Positions 16,664 to 25,632 of a stretch of DNA of 64,000 nt are shown in pieces. The number at the start of each line of letters is the position of its first letter. The stretch's first letter is position 1. The translations under genes and the position numbers were made by a program. Location of the stretch: positions 21,986 to 85,985 of the forward strand of contig SCSX01000078.1 of assembly GCA_004297825.1 (NCBI GenBank), in the 5' to 3' direction. Under the pieces are notes generated by a model. That model was not told where the DNA came from. It saw only the letters and a list, made by a program, of their open reading frames with translations, and made no database searches. The stretch is from Spirochaetota bacterium (GTDB taxonomy: Bacteria; Spirochaetota; UBA4802; UBA5368).

Positions 16664-17824
16664 ATGTCACGCACCGTAACCATCCTGGGCTCGACCGGAT
16701 CGATAGGCGTATCGGCCCTCCGGGTCCTGGGGCATTTCCGGGACGAGTTCAGGGTACTGGGCCTGAGTTGCAACCGGAACCTCGAGCTTCTGGCGCGTCA
16801 GATACGCGAGTTCTCCCCGCGCGCCGTCGCGGTAGGAGCCCCGGACCTGGTTAAAACGGCGCGATTCTCGGCCCTCCGTGAAACTTTTCCGTCCGTGGAG
16901 TTTCTTACCGGTCCTGAAGGGATTCGGGAGCTTGCCTCCCGGGAAGCAGATATCCTGGTGTCGGCGCTCGTGGGCGCCGCGGGGCTGTTGCCGACGCTGG
17001 CCGCCCTGCCGCATGTGAAGCGCGTAGCACTGGCGAACAAGGAGACCCTGGTGATGGCCGGGGAGTTATTTATGAAGCGTGTCGCCGAATGCGGCGTCGA
17101 GCTCATTCCCGTCGACAGTGAGCACAGCGCGGTGTTCTCACTGCTTGACCGGGTCGGGAAGGAAGACCTGGCGCGGATCGTGCTCACGGCGTCGGGGGGG
17201 AGCCTGCGTGACCGTCCCGCCGCGGAGCTCGCGAGCGTGACTCCCGCCGAGGCGCTCGCGCATCCCACGTGGAGCATGGGGAGCAAGATCACCATCGATT
17301 CGGCGACGATGATGAACAAGGGGCTCGAGGTGATAGAGGCACACCATCTTTTTGGAGCCGCGTACGACATAATCGACGTGGTGCTGCATCCCGAGAGCGT
17401 TGTACACTCGATGGTGGAGGCGCGGGACGGCGGCATCTACGCATTCCTGAGCGTGACCGATATGGCCCTCCCCATCATGAACGCGCTCATGCACCCGGAA
17501 AAGCGCGCCAACCCGTTCGGGCGCCTGGACCTTGCGGGCGTGGGGCGACTTACATTCGGGCAGTGTGACAGTATAAAATTTCCCGCGCTGGAACTCTGCT
17601 ACCGGGCGGGACGCGCGGGCGGGACGCTCCCCGCGGTGCTCAACGGCGCCAACGAGGTGGCGGTCGGGCTTTTCCTTAACCACGAGATCCGCTTCACGGA
17701 TATCGTGAGGACGGTGGAGCGGGTAATGGACGAACATGTCCCGGAGAGCGGAACCGGGATCGAGGACATCTTTCGCGCCGACGAATGGGCGCGGGAGAGA
17801 GCATATACAATCGCGAGAGGTTAA
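16664..17824 (+). CDS. dxr: 1-deoxy-D-xylulose-5-phosphate reductoisomerase
   Basis: Second step of the MEP isoprenoid pathway (DXP to MEP with NADPH). TILGSTGSIGVSALRVL is the Rossmann dinucleotide motif; LANKETLVMAGE and PVDSEHSAVF provide metal and substrate residues; TASGGSLRD and the NKGLEVIEAHHLFG block are also canonical. 386 aa, normal size. It complements ispG at 43.9 kb and feeds uppS. A very long antisense ORF over this and the next gene is a compositional shadow. Confidence 0.97.
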   Translation: MSRTVTILGSTGSIGVSALRVLGHFRDEFRVLGLSCNRNLELLARQIREFSPRAVAVGAPDLVKTARFSALRETFPSVEFLTGPEGIRELASREADILVSALVGAAGLLPTLAALPHVKRVALANKETLVMAGELFMKRVAECGVELIPVDSEHSAVFSLLDRVGKEDLARIVLTASGGSLRDRPAAELASVTPAEALAHPTWSMGSKITIDSATMMNKGLEVIEAHHLFGAAYDIIDVVLHPESVVHSMVEARDGGIYAFLSVTDMALPIMNALMHPEKRANPFGRLDLAGVGRLTFGQCDSIKFPALELCYRAGRAGGTLPAVLNGANEVAVGLFLNHEIRFTDIVRTVERVMDEHVPESGTGIEDIFRADEWARERAYTIARG

Positions 17825-17827
17825 GAA

Positions 17828-19396
17828 ATGGCAACACTTACGTATATACTCGCTGCCGTGGTGCTCCTGGGGCTGTGCATCTTCGTGCACGAGCTGGGAC
17901 ACCTGCTTGGCGGCAGGCTGGTCGGCATCCGGGCGAGGATATTCTCGATCGGCTACGGGAAGGGAATTTTGAAAAAGGAGATCGGCGGCACGACCTACCA
18001 GGTCACGCTCATCCCCCTGGGCGGATACTGTGCGTTCTACGGGGAGGACCCGTCGGAAGAGCGCAAGGGCGAGGCATACGAGTTCCTGAGCGCCCCGCCG
18101 CTCCGGCGCATCGTCCCGGTCGTCATGGGACCGCTCTTCAACCTGTTTTTCGGCATCGTGCTTTTTTTCGTCATGAACATGGCGGGATATTCGGTTGAAA
18201 CGAACCGCGTCATCATCCCGGAAGAGTTTAAGTCCGGTGACTATGTCTCCCCGGCGCACACGGCGGGCATCGTGAGCGGGGACAGGATCGTGGGAATCAA
18301 CGATAAGAAGATCGCCGGGTTTTCGGACATCCAGAGCGCGATCGTGTTTTCGAACGGCGAGCCGGTCCGCATAAAAGCGGAGCGCGCGGGCGAATCGAAG
18401 GAATACACGGTAAAGCCGCAGAAGTTTTCGGAAAAGGGATATTACACGATAGGTGTGATGCCCTACGGCGAACGGGTGCTCGTGGTGCGGGTGCTCGACA
18501 GCGAGGCGGCCGCGAAAGCGGGCCTGGAGCAGTTCGACGAGGTGAAATCGATCGACGGGAAGGCGGTGAAGTCGCCTGCCGAATTCACCGACTACGTGCG
18601 CGCGCACGCGGACAAGCCCCTCATGCTCAAGATCGTGCGCGCGGGTCGCGATCATGACATACTGGTGACGCCGCGCTCCCGAGAGCTCCTGCGCATAAAG
18701 GATTTCGTGGACGACAGGTTCCCGGCCGAAAAGCGCGACGTGACGGTGGACAAGCTCGACCTCGTGAAAACGGGAATCTCCCGGGGAACGGTAAGGCTGA
18801 ACGGCGAAACCGTGTCCTCGATCGAGGCCTTCGAGAAGAAGCTCGCGGGACTCAAGGGAACGACGGTGCGCATCGAAAACGCGGGTGGCTCGTACCGCGG
18901 CGTGGTCGCCTACGAACGGTCGGGATTCGTGGGAATCGAGACCGCGATCGCGCCCGAGATGACGGATCTCAAGTACGGCCTTGCCGAGGGTTTCGTGAAA
19001 TCGCTCACCGATCCCTTCGACTTCATCGTGATGAACCTCAAGGGCATGGGCATGCTCTTTTCCGGGGAGCTTGACGTGCGTCAGAATCTTTCGGGGCCCA
19101 TACGCATCGCGAAGATCGCGGGCGATACCGCGTATTACCGCGGCATCTCGGCCTTCATCGTGCTCATGGCGAAGATATCCATCATCCTCATGGTGATGAA
19201 CCTCCTCCCGATCCCCGCGGTGGACGGGAGCTTCATCCTGTTCTTCCTGTTCGAGGCGCTGGTGGGCAAGCCCATAAGCCAGAAGGTGATGGAGCGCATC
19301 CAGTTCGTGGGAGTGGCGCTTCTCATCGTGGTGGGGGTGCTCGTCATATTTAACGACCTGAGCTTCCTGCCATTCTTCCAGAACATGTTCAACTGA
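17828..19396 (+). CDS. rseP: RseP/RIP site-2 metalloprotease with tandem PDZ domains
   Basis: Inner-membrane zinc protease that cuts anti-sigma factors or signal-peptide remnants within the membrane. HELGH (residues 21-25) in TM1 and MNLLPIPAVDG (about 458-468) near the C-terminus form the active site. Between them lie PDZ-like repeats (HTAGIVSGDRIVGINDKKI at about 150 and KAGLEQFDEVKSIDGKAV at about 230) and a possible third degenerate one. 522 aa is longer than E. coli RseP (450), due to the periplasmic region. It ends the operon; a palindromic element follows. Confidence 0.94.
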   Translation: MATLTYILAAVVLLGLCIFVHELGHLLGGRLVGIRARIFSIGYGKGILKKEIGGTTYQVTLIPLGGYCAFYGEDPSEERKGEAYEFLSAPPLRRIVPVVMGPLFNLFFGIVLFFVMNMAGYSVETNRVIIPEEFKSGDYVSPAHTAGIVSGDRIVGINDKKIAGFSDIQSAIVFSNGEPVRIKAERAGESKEYTVKPQKFSEKGYYTIGVMPYGERVLVVRVLDSEAAAKAGLEQFDEVKSIDGKAVKSPAEFTDYVRAHADKPLMLKIVRAGRDHDILVTPRSRELLRIKDFVDDRFPAEKRDVTVDKLDLVKTGISRGTVRLNGETVSSIEAFEKKLAGLKGTTVRIENAGGSYRGVVAYERSGFVGIETAIAPEMTDLKYGLAEGFVKSLTDPFDFIVMNLKGMGMLFSGELDVRQNLSGPIRIAKIAGDTAYYRGISAFIVLMAKISIILMVMNLLPIPAVDGSFILFFLFEALVGKPISQKVMERIQFVGVALLIVVGVLVIFNDLSFLPFFQNMFN

Positions 19397-19407
19397 CGCG
19401 TAGTCCA

Positions 19408-19444
19408 CACCGTAGAGACGTCCCGCCGGGACGTCTCTACGGTG
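19408..19444. repeat. Perfect 37-bp palindrome, copy 1 of a dispersed family
   Basis: Arms of 18 bp around a single C: CACC plus the core GTAGAGACGTCCCG, mirrored on the other side. The same core recurs at about 49.8 kb and 52.5 kb. It lies between convergent genes (rseP and the minus-strand nucleosidase), where a bidirectional terminator would be useful, although no T-tract follows. Confidence 0.9.
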
Positions 19445-19463
19445 CGACCGGCCGGCGAATCGG

Positions 19464-20207
19464 CTAGAGAATAAGCGGCAGCTTCTCCAGCAGCGCTTTC
19501 ATGATGGTTCTGCACGCCTCTTCGAACGCGCCCAGATTCCCGTAGGTTTCGCTCCCCTTCGCGTCCACGATGTCGGACACCCCGCGCAGGATCACCAGGC
19601 GTGTCCCGTTCTTCTTCGCCACGTGCGCGATGGCGCTCGATTCCCAGTCGCCCGCGACCGCGCCGTATTTCCGGACAAGCCCGGGGATGTTTTTGGGGTC
19701 GATATCCTGGTCGGCGGAGACCACGATTCCCCTGGATATCTCCGGGTCCAGGATGATCGGGGCCTCGGGCGAGGAGCTGTAATAGTCGATCGCCTCGGCG
19801 CCGTCCCCCATGAGCTCGTGGATGTCATAGGTGACGGTCCTCGTGACAAGCAGTATCTGCCCCTTGCGCGCCTTCCCGGCGAATCCGCCCGCGGTCCCGA
19901 TATTGACGAGCAGGGTGGGATTCCACCTGGTTATCGCGTACTGGGTCGAGGCCGCGGCGTCTATCTTCCCCCATCCCCCGTGGAAAAAAAGCACCTGTCT
20001 GGCGGCGCCGTCCCCGCCCGTGATCTCGCGAAAGAAATATTCGCCGTATGGGGTTTTCTCGAGCCGGGAGGGCGGGGGGGAAAGGACTTCCTTGAGGGCG
20101 GCCCATTCGGCGTTCGCGGAGACCAGTATCACCACGCCCGGGGATTTCGAGGGCGCGCACGAACACACGGCCAGGGCCGCGATGAGAAACGTTAGGCGAT
20201 ATTTCAT
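19464..20207 (-). CDS. Lipoprotein of the nucleoside phosphorylase/MTA-SAH nucleosidase family
   Basis: 247-aa member of the PNP_UDP fold. The N-terminus MKYRLTFLIAALAVCSC looks like a lipoprotein signal (Cys at 17), so the protein is probably exported, which is unusual for this family. Conserved elements: FHGGWGKIDAAASTQYAI, LVNIGTAGGF, DWESSAIAHVA (the Glu that binds ribose) and RGVSDIVD with the catalytic Asp. It could hydrolyse extracytoplasmic nucleosides such as MTA or adenosine. GGAG precedes the start. The next gene on this strand has the same fold but no signal. Confidence 0.85.
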   Translation of the reverse strand: MKYRLTFLIAALAVCSCAPSKSPGVVILVSANAEWAALKEVLSPPPSRLEKTPYGEYFFREITGGDGAARQVLFFHGGWGKIDAAASTQYAITRWNPTLLVNIGTAGGFAGKARKGQILLVTRTVTYDIHELMGDGAEAIDYYSSSPEAPIILDPEISRGIVVSADQDIDPKNIPGLVRKYGAVAGDWESSAIAHVAKKNGTRLVILRGVSDIVDAKGSETYGNLGAFEEACRTIMKALLEKLPLIL

Positions 20208-20309
20208 GACGATGCTCCTGTTCGGGCATCGCGATGCGGCGGACGCCCGTTGATTGTATGCCGCGGAAATCTTGAAATCGCCATCGAATCGCCGGGACCG
20301 ATACGCCCG

Positions 20310-20921
20310 TCATAATTCGGGGAGCACCTTGTCCGCGATAAAGTCCGCGAACGCGCCGCGGAGCCTCCTGATATTGGCGACGATATTGAAATCGCTGGAA
20401 TGGTCCGGGGTATCGCTCACGAACTTGAACAGGTGACAGCGCGCCCCGTAGAGCCGCGCCGCCTGCACGACCGCGGCGCCCTCCATGTCGGCGAGCTGGG
20501 CGAGGAGGGAGACGGCGCGGCGCTCCTCCTCCGTCACCATGGGCCGGTCCTGGGTGGCGAGCGTCGCCCCGGCGACACCCTCAAGCGTGTCGGGAAGAAG
20601 CGTCCGCAGGCCCCTCCCGATGAGCTTCGGCCGGTCGGGCTCGACCGCGCGGGTAACCTGGTATATCCCGCCCAGGGGTAATTCGCGCGTGAGCGCGCCG
20701 GCCGCGCCGGCGTTGAGAATCACCCGCGCGCCGTGATGAACGACGAGCTCGGCGGCGGCCATCGCCGCGTGCGCCTTGCCTATCCCTGAAATGACGAGCG
20801 TATGCGTTCCGCCCGCGTAGACGCGGAAGGGCCGCTTGATCAAGAGCTTCAGGCCGAGCGCGCGGATGAGCGGCTGCGCCTCGAGCATGGTCGCCATGAC
20901 TATTCCAGTATTCCCCTGCAA
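20310..20921 (-). CDS. mqnB: Futalosine hydrolase-like nucleosidase
   Basis: Nucleosidase of the MTA/SAH nucleosidase fold, 203 aa: TGIVMATMLEAQPLIRAL at the N-terminus, GIGKAHAAMAAAELV, LNAGAAGAL, DMEGAAVVQAA with the ribose-binding Glu and FVSDTPD with the catalytic Asp. Start TTG at 20921 follows GAGGAG and overlaps the mqnD stop; a later ATG at 20897 would remove part of the first strand. Being overlapped with mqnD strongly suggests it splits futalosine or 6-amino-6-deoxyfutalosine in the alternative menaquinone route rather than MTA. Confidence 0.88.
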   Translation of the reverse strand: MQGNTGIVMATMLEAQPLIRALGLKLLIKRPFRVYAGGTHTLVISGIGKAHAAMAAAELVVHHGARVILNAGAAGALTRELPLGGIYQVTRAVEPDRPKLIGRGLRTLLPDTLEGVAGATLATQDRPMVTEEERRAVSLLAQLADMEGAAVVQAARLYGARCHLFKFVSDTPDHSSDFNIVANIRRLRGAFADFIADKVLPEL

Positions 20922-21697
20922 CGCGCCATCTCCTCGAGCGCCGTGACCGCTTTCCTTCCCTCGTCCCCGAGGTCCAGGGTGAAATCGTTCACGTAAAGCC
21001 CTATATGCTTGTCGATAACCTCGTCGTCCATTTCCTGCGCGTGCGACTTCACGTACGCGCGCGAATCGGCAGGATGCGCGCGCGCGTATTCGACTGAGGC
21101 CCGCACTATCGCGCCCATGTCGCCGCGCATCGGTGCGAGATCGTTCCTGACCGCGATGCAGCCCAGGGGGATGGGGAGCCCGGTCTCACGCTCCCACCAT
21201 TCGCCCAGGTCGATCACCTGCACAAGATCATACAGGGGATAGACGAATCGTCCTTCGTGGATTATGAGCCCGGCGTCGAATCGGCCCTCCGCCACACCCG
21301 GCATGATCTCGTCGAAACGCACCGCGGTGACTCGTCCCGCACCCGGCATCCAGAGGCGAAGCAGCATGTATGCCGTCGTGTACCATCCGGGGATCGCGAT
21401 ATGGGCGCGTGCCAGATCGATGCCGGGCGTTCGGGAAACCACGAGCGGACCGCAGCCGCGTCCCAGCGCTGATCCCGAATCGAGGAGCGTGTAGCGGTTT
21501 TTCAGGAGCAGCCACGCATGGAAGGAGAGCTTGGTGACGGCGTGCCTGCCCTCCAGTGCGCGACGGTTGAGATCCTCGACGTCGCTTATGGCGACGGTGA
21601 ACGCGAGGCCGCGCGTGTCGATCTTCCCGTGTACGAGCGCGTGGAAGGCAAAGGTGTCGTTGGGACAGGGGGAAAGTGCGATATCGACGGTTTTCAT
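20900..21697 (-). CDS. mqnD: 1,4-dihydroxy-6-naphthoate synthase (MqnD)
   Basis: Acts late in the futalosine pathway of menaquinone synthesis, converting cyclic dehypoxanthinylfutalosine to 1,4-dihydroxy-6-naphthoate. 265 aa with a periplasmic-binding-protein-like fold: IALSPCPNDTFAFHALVHG is the family N-terminus and EGRFDAGLIIHEGRF a second signature. Start at 21697 (MKTVDIALS); the frame is open further upstream without similarity. It lies 8 nt after the GHKL gene and overlaps mqnB. Presence of this route agrees with a menaquinone-linked Etf:quinone system at 54-58 kb. Confidence 0.94.
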   Translation of the reverse strand: MKTVDIALSPCPNDTFAFHALVHGKIDTRGLAFTVAISDVEDLNRRALEGRHAVTKLSFHAWLLLKNRYTLLDSGSALGRGCGPLVVSRTPGIDLARAHIAIPGWYTTAYMLLRLWMPGAGRVTAVRFDEIMPGVAEGRFDAGLIIHEGRFVYPLYDLVQVIDLGEWWERETGLPIPLGCIAVRNDLAPMRGDMGAIVRASVEYARAHPADSRAYVKSHAQEMDDEVIDKHIGLYVNDFTLDLGDEGRKAVTALEEMARCRGILE

Positions 21698-21705
21698 GGC
21701 GCGTT

Positions 21706-22392
21706 TCAGGCGGACGCGCTGGTGTTTTCCCGGTAGTGACGCACGGTTTCCGCGGTGAGCGGGATGAGGAGCGAGGCGGTTGTGGTAACATCGTCGCACG
21801 AAATTACGAACGTGGAGAGCTCCACCCCCAGGCCCCTGAGTATCATCGCGATGAGCACGAGACCCACGCCGGCGCCCTCGTTTTCGGGGTTGTCCGCGTT
21901 CATGAGAAAGTACTCCGAGATATCGTTGCACACGCGCGCGTCCTCGAGTTTCTTACGCACGGTCTTGAGCTCGGAGGGCGTCATGGGAACCGGGTTGGTC
22001 ACCCTGAGGCTCAGGATGTCCTCGTCGTTCACGATGAATTCGATTTCGGCGGTGATGTTTCTCTTGCGCGCGATGCGCGACAGGTTTTTCGAGTCCTCAC
22101 GCGAGATCTCGAGCTTGAACAGCTGGAGTGCCATGTGGTAATCGATGAGGCTGTCCGCCTGGTTTTTCGGGGTGTAGTTCTCGAAATAGATGTTCTTGTA
22201 ATTGGCCTTGACCGCGTTGATTATTAGTTCCTTCAGGCAGGTGTATATGGGGCTCAACAGGACCAGGCAGTCGCGCTGCCGAAGCATCACGGCGAGGAGC
22301 TTTTTCATCCGGTTTTCACTCGTGGAGGTGACCGCGTAGGTGATGAGCCGGATGCTCTGGTTCGCCTTTATATGTTCAAGTACCGCTTTCAT
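21706..22392 (-). CDS. GHKL-type ATP-binding protein
   Basis: About 228 aa. The N-box CLKELIINAVKANYKN (about residues 50-65) and a G-box GAGVGLVLIAMILRGLGVEL (about 187-206) with an upstream ADNPE are those of the histidine-kinase-like ATPase fold. There is no phospho-accepting His domain and no transmembrane segment. This resembles stand-alone ATPase domains of anti-sigma or two-component accessory proteins. ATG at 22392 begins the folded part; an upstream in-frame start (22509) would add a basic peptide. It probably shares a transcript with mqnD and mqnB, which may only be positional. Confidence 0.72.
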   Translation of the reverse strand: MKAVLEHIKANQSIRLITYAVTSTSENRMKKLLAVMLRQRDCLVLLSPIYTCLKELIINAVKANYKNIYFENYTPKNQADSLIDYHMALQLFKLEISREDSKNLSRIARKRNITAEIEFIVNDEDILSLRVTNPVPMTPSELKTVRKKLEDARVCNDISEYFLMNADNPENEGAGVGLVLIAMILRGLGVELSTFVISCDDVTTTASLLIPLTAETVRHYRENTSASA

Positions 22393-22610
22393 GTGGGGAC
22401 GTTTCGTTCGATGATATGTCTTTACCGAAAAGAGCTCCCGCCTTTTCAGGCGGGTGGGTGAATGAGAATCCCAGTACACTTTACAGACGGTTACTTTTAC
22501 TATGAACACTATTCATTTGTCAATGGAAAAATCTGCTTGTACACCTTGCCCGCCGGTAGACATACTTGCCGTTCATTTTTACATTAGAATCGGGCCTGGG
22601 GGCACACGGC

Positions 22611-24050
22611 ATGAAAATCGCGCTCGGTGAGCGGTGGGGAAGGGAAGGTGGATACCGGGAGCTCCTGGTACTCGCGCTCCCGCTCGTGCTTTCGACCGCC
22701 TCGTGGTCGATACAGCTTTTCGTGAACAGGATGTTCCTTGCCTGGTATTCCAGGGAAGCCATCGCCGCGGTGGTACCCGCGAGCATACTCAACTTCTCGA
22801 CGATGAGTATATTCATCGGTACGGCGAGCTACGTCGGGATAATCGTCGCGCAGTATTTCGGCGCCCGGCAGCCGGGCCGGATCGGGGCGACCGCGTGGCA
22901 GGGCGTTTACGTCGCGCTCATAGGGGGCGTCTTCCATGCGCTCATGATACCCTTCGCCCCCGAGATATTCGGCGCTATCGGCCACGACCCGGCCGTGCAG
23001 GCGTACGAGATCGAATATTTCATGATAATAAACGCGGGGGCGTTCTTCGGGATCGCCTCGTCGGCGTTCGCGGGATTTTTCACCGGGATCGGTAAGCCGT
23101 GGCCCGTCATGTGGGTCAATGTAGCCGGGACGGGGGTCAACATCCTCCTTGATTACCTGCTCGTATTCGGCAAGGGCGGTTTCCCGGAGCTTGGCGTCAG
23201 GGGCGCCGCTATCGCCACTGTCGTCGCCGGCCTTTCCTACTGCGGTCTCTACGTCGCGCTCCTTGCGAAACGGCATTACCGCATAACGTACCGGAGCCTC
23301 GCGGCATGGAGGCCGGACGGGGAGCTCTTCGGCAGGCTCATGCGATTCGGGCTGCCCAGCGGCGTGCAGTTTTTCGTGGATATCGTGGGCTTCAACATCT
23401 TCCTGCTCCTCGTAGGGCGGCTGGGCACCGACAGCCTCGCGGCCACGAACATCGCCTTCAGCATCAACACGCTCGCCTTCATGCCCATGATCGGGATCGG
23501 CATCGCGGTGTCCGTGCTCATGGGACAGTACCTGGGCGCCGACAATCCCGCGTTCGCCGGTCGGAGCGTCTGGTCGGGCTTTCATCTCACCCTGCTCTAC
23601 ATGGGAACGATCTCCCTCGCGTACGTTCTCGCGCCCGGCGTGTTCATATGGCCCTTCGCCGCGAACGCGGAGGTCGGGGAGATGGGCGCGGTCTACGCGA
23701 CGGTCGCGGTACTGCTTCGCTTCGTGGCGGTCTACAGCGTGTTCGACACGCTCAATATCGTGTTCGCCTCGGCGCTCAAGGGAGCGGGCGATACGCGCTT
23801 CGTGATGTACATGCTCTGCTGCGTCTCGCTGTGCGTGCTCATCGTCCCCACGTACCTGGCCCTCATCGTCTTTCGCGCGGGGATATACACGGCCTGGTAC
23901 ATCGCGTCGGCATACGTGATCCTGCTCGGGTTCGCGTTCCTGCTGCGCTTCATGGGCGGAAAATGGCGCTCCATGAAGGTGATAGGCGAGCCGCACCCGG
24001 CCATAGTCTCGAGCCATCCTGCGGTGCCGGCAACCGAATTCGAGCCCTGA
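22611..24050 (+). CDS. MATE-family multidrug/sodium exporter
   Basis: 479-aa inner-membrane transporter with twelve hydrophobic helices in two repeats. ALPLVLSTASWSIQLFVNRMFLAWYS resembles the MATE/NorM first helix; MFGLPSGVQFF-like RLMRFGLPSGVQFFVDIVGF begins the second half, and GIGIAVSVLMGQYLGADNP is the matching conserved loop. ATG at 22611 is preceded by GGGGG at 8 nt; TTG at 22566 is an alternative. Substrate cannot be told. It is divergent from the GHKL-mqnD-mqnB operon. Confidence 0.92.
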   Translation: MKIALGERWGREGGYRELLVLALPLVLSTASWSIQLFVNRMFLAWYSREAIAAVVPASILNFSTMSIFIGTASYVGIIVAQYFGARQPGRIGATAWQGVYVALIGGVFHALMIPFAPEIFGAIGHDPAVQAYEIEYFMIINAGAFFGIASSAFAGFFTGIGKPWPVMWVNVAGTGVNILLDYLLVFGKGGFPELGVRGAAIATVVAGLSYCGLYVALLAKRHYRITYRSLAAWRPDGELFGRLMRFGLPSGVQFFVDIVGFNIFLLLVGRLGTDSLAATNIAFSINTLAFMPMIGIGIAVSVLMGQYLGADNPAFAGRSVWSGFHLTLLYMGTISLAYVLAPGVFIWPFAANAEVGEMGAVYATVAVLLRFVAVYSVFDTLNIVFASALKGAGDTRFVMYMLCCVSLCVLIVPTYLALIVFRAGIYTAWYIASAYVILLGFAFLLRFMGGKWRSMKVIGEPHPAIVSSHPAVPATEFEP

Positions 24051-24421
24051 GGGGAGAGGGGGTCCGATACATCCGTCCGGCGTCCATTCCGGCCCCATCC
24101 TGTATCGGCGCAGCCCGCTTCGCGAAATACCGGACGCCGTTCCCCTTGACCGTCCCGTTGAATCCCGGGAATATTTCCCCGCAATGGAAAAATTACATAC
24201 CCCGGCAGCCGCCCCTCGCAATAATCTGAAAATTTCAGTATTATATTTTCGTGAAACGGGAACCCGTTACGTCGGCGCACCACATCATTTGCTCCGCCCG
24301 GGAAAGGGCCGATTCGCTCACGGGCGTTTCCGTGCGATAACGCCTGCCGGGGCGATTAACCATTGACATTTAAATCGGTCGCCGATAAATAGGGCTCACC
24401 CCAGGATGAAGGAGCAGACTT
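24051..24421. other. Intergenic region upstream of ROK regulator
   Basis: 371 nt with no supported gene. The right end holds a promoter-like pair (entered separately) and the ribosome site of the ROK gene. No inverted repeat large enough to call an operator was seen. Confidence 0.5.
24363..24391 (+). promoter_or_regulatory. Likely sigma-70 promoter of the ROK regulator gene
   Basis: TTGACA (24363-24368), 17-nt spacer, TAAATA (24386-24391), about 30 nt upstream of the ATG at 24422. The -35 is consensus and the spacing is optimal; the -10 is moderate. Confidence 0.6.
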
Positions 24422-25627
24422 ATGGCGTACGGCGTGAATATCGACCTCAGGAAAACCAATAAGCGCAACCTCATCATCGACCTTTTCCGGAGGAACGAAT
24501 ACCTGTCGAAGATCCAGGCGAAGAAGCTTTCCGGGTATTCCATGGATACCGTGCTTTCAATTTTCGACGGGCTCGCCAGGGACGAGCTGATCGTCCCCTC
24601 CGAGGGCGCACAGAAGCCGAAAGGCCGCAAGGCGGTCTTCTTCCGCCTGAACGGCGAAAAGCTCTATTATCTGGGCGTCACCTTCAACCAGGCCAGGATA
24701 CTCAGCACGCTCGTCGATTTCTCGAACCGTGTCCGCGACACCGCAACGACCGAGCTCGCGCTCGGGATCGGGAGGGAGCAGTTCCTGGAAATTTTTCGAA
24801 GGCACCTCGGGGAATTTTCCGCGAGGCTCGCCGGCGTGGCGGGCCGCATCAGGAATATAGGCTGCTCGATCCCCGGCGATATAGACGCGGCGACCGGCGT
24901 TCTGCGCAGCTACGTGTTCATGCCGTTCCTCGAAGGGGTGAATTTCTGCGACATCCTTCACGAGTTTTTTCCCGAAAGGGAGATCGAGGTCGAGCACAAT
25001 ATCAGGAGCATGACCTCGTATGTCCTGTACAGCTCGGACCTGGTGCGGAGGTACCGGAAAATCCTTTTCGTCTCGGCGCGTTCCGGGGCCGCGAGCGGTC
25101 TCATCCACCACGGCGAAATCGTAACGGACCGCGGGGAGATGGGCCACGTGCGCGTATCGGACGAGGACCGGCGGTGCGCGTGCGGCAGGCGGGGCTGCCT
25201 GGACCTGTACTTTTCCCACCAGAGCATATCGGAGGCGATATCGTCACTGGGGGCGGGGAGCGGCGCCGCGGCGGGGCACCACGATCTGCAGGAGATAATT
25301 TCCCTGTACGGGAACGATGCGCCCGGCGTGCGCGCCATGATGGATGAGCGGCTGCGTTATTTTTCGTCCGCGCTGCTGGACATGGTGAACATCCTGGAGC
25401 CCGACCTCGTGATCCTGTCGGGCGAGCTCCTGGAGGCCTACGGCGACCCCGTGGCCCGCATTCGCGCCGCGCTCGCGGTCGAGTACGCGGATTCGGGATC
25501 GGTGACGAACCTGAAAAACGCCGAAATTATATTCATGAAAACGGGCATAGAGATCGCCGCGACGGGCGTCTGCTATCACCTCATCAATAAGCACTGGGGC
25601 TACGTGGAGAACGGCGACCTGGCGTGA
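24422..25627 (+). CDS. ROK-family transcriptional regulator (NagC/XylR type)
   Basis: 401 aa. The N-terminal 80 residues form a winged helix (RNLIIDLFRRNEYLSKIQAKKLSGYSMDTVLSIFDGL). The C-terminal ROK sugar-kinase-like domain carries SIPGDIDAATG, GEMGHVRVSDEDRRCACGRRGCLDLYFS (zinc site with CxCGxxGC and the ROK His) and ILEPDLVILSGELLE. Such proteins repress sugar catabolic or amino-sugar genes and respond to a sugar ligand. No sugar operon adjoins it, so the regulon is not evident. AAGGAG precedes the ATG. Confidence 0.92.
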   Translation: MAYGVNIDLRKTNKRNLIIDLFRRNEYLSKIQAKKLSGYSMDTVLSIFDGLARDELIVPSEGAQKPKGRKAVFFRLNGEKLYYLGVTFNQARILSTLVDFSNRVRDTATTELALGIGREQFLEIFRRHLGEFSARLAGVAGRIRNIGCSIPGDIDAATGVLRSYVFMPFLEGVNFCDILHEFFPEREIEVEHNIRSMTSYVLYSSDLVRRYRKILFVSARSGAASGLIHHGEIVTDRGEMGHVRVSDEDRRCACGRRGCLDLYFSHQSISEAISSLGAGSGAAAGHHDLQEIISLYGNDAPGVRAMMDERLRYFSSALLDMVNILEPDLVILSGELLEAYGDPVARIRAALAVEYADSGSVTNLKNAEIIFMKTGIEIAATGVCYHLINKHWGYVENGDLA

Positions 25628-25632
25628 AGCGG

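Noticed and set aside
17138..19408. A 756-codon open frame on the minus strand across dxr and rseP
   Set aside because: It lies antisense to two well-recognised genes, is very rich in His, Arg and Asp, and shows no motif; this is a high-GC codon-position shadow.
22584..24221. A 545-codon minus-strand frame over the MATE gene, and similar long antisense frames at 54985-56676 and 61471-63288
   Set aside because: All are opposite to clearly conserved proteins and have shadow-type composition.
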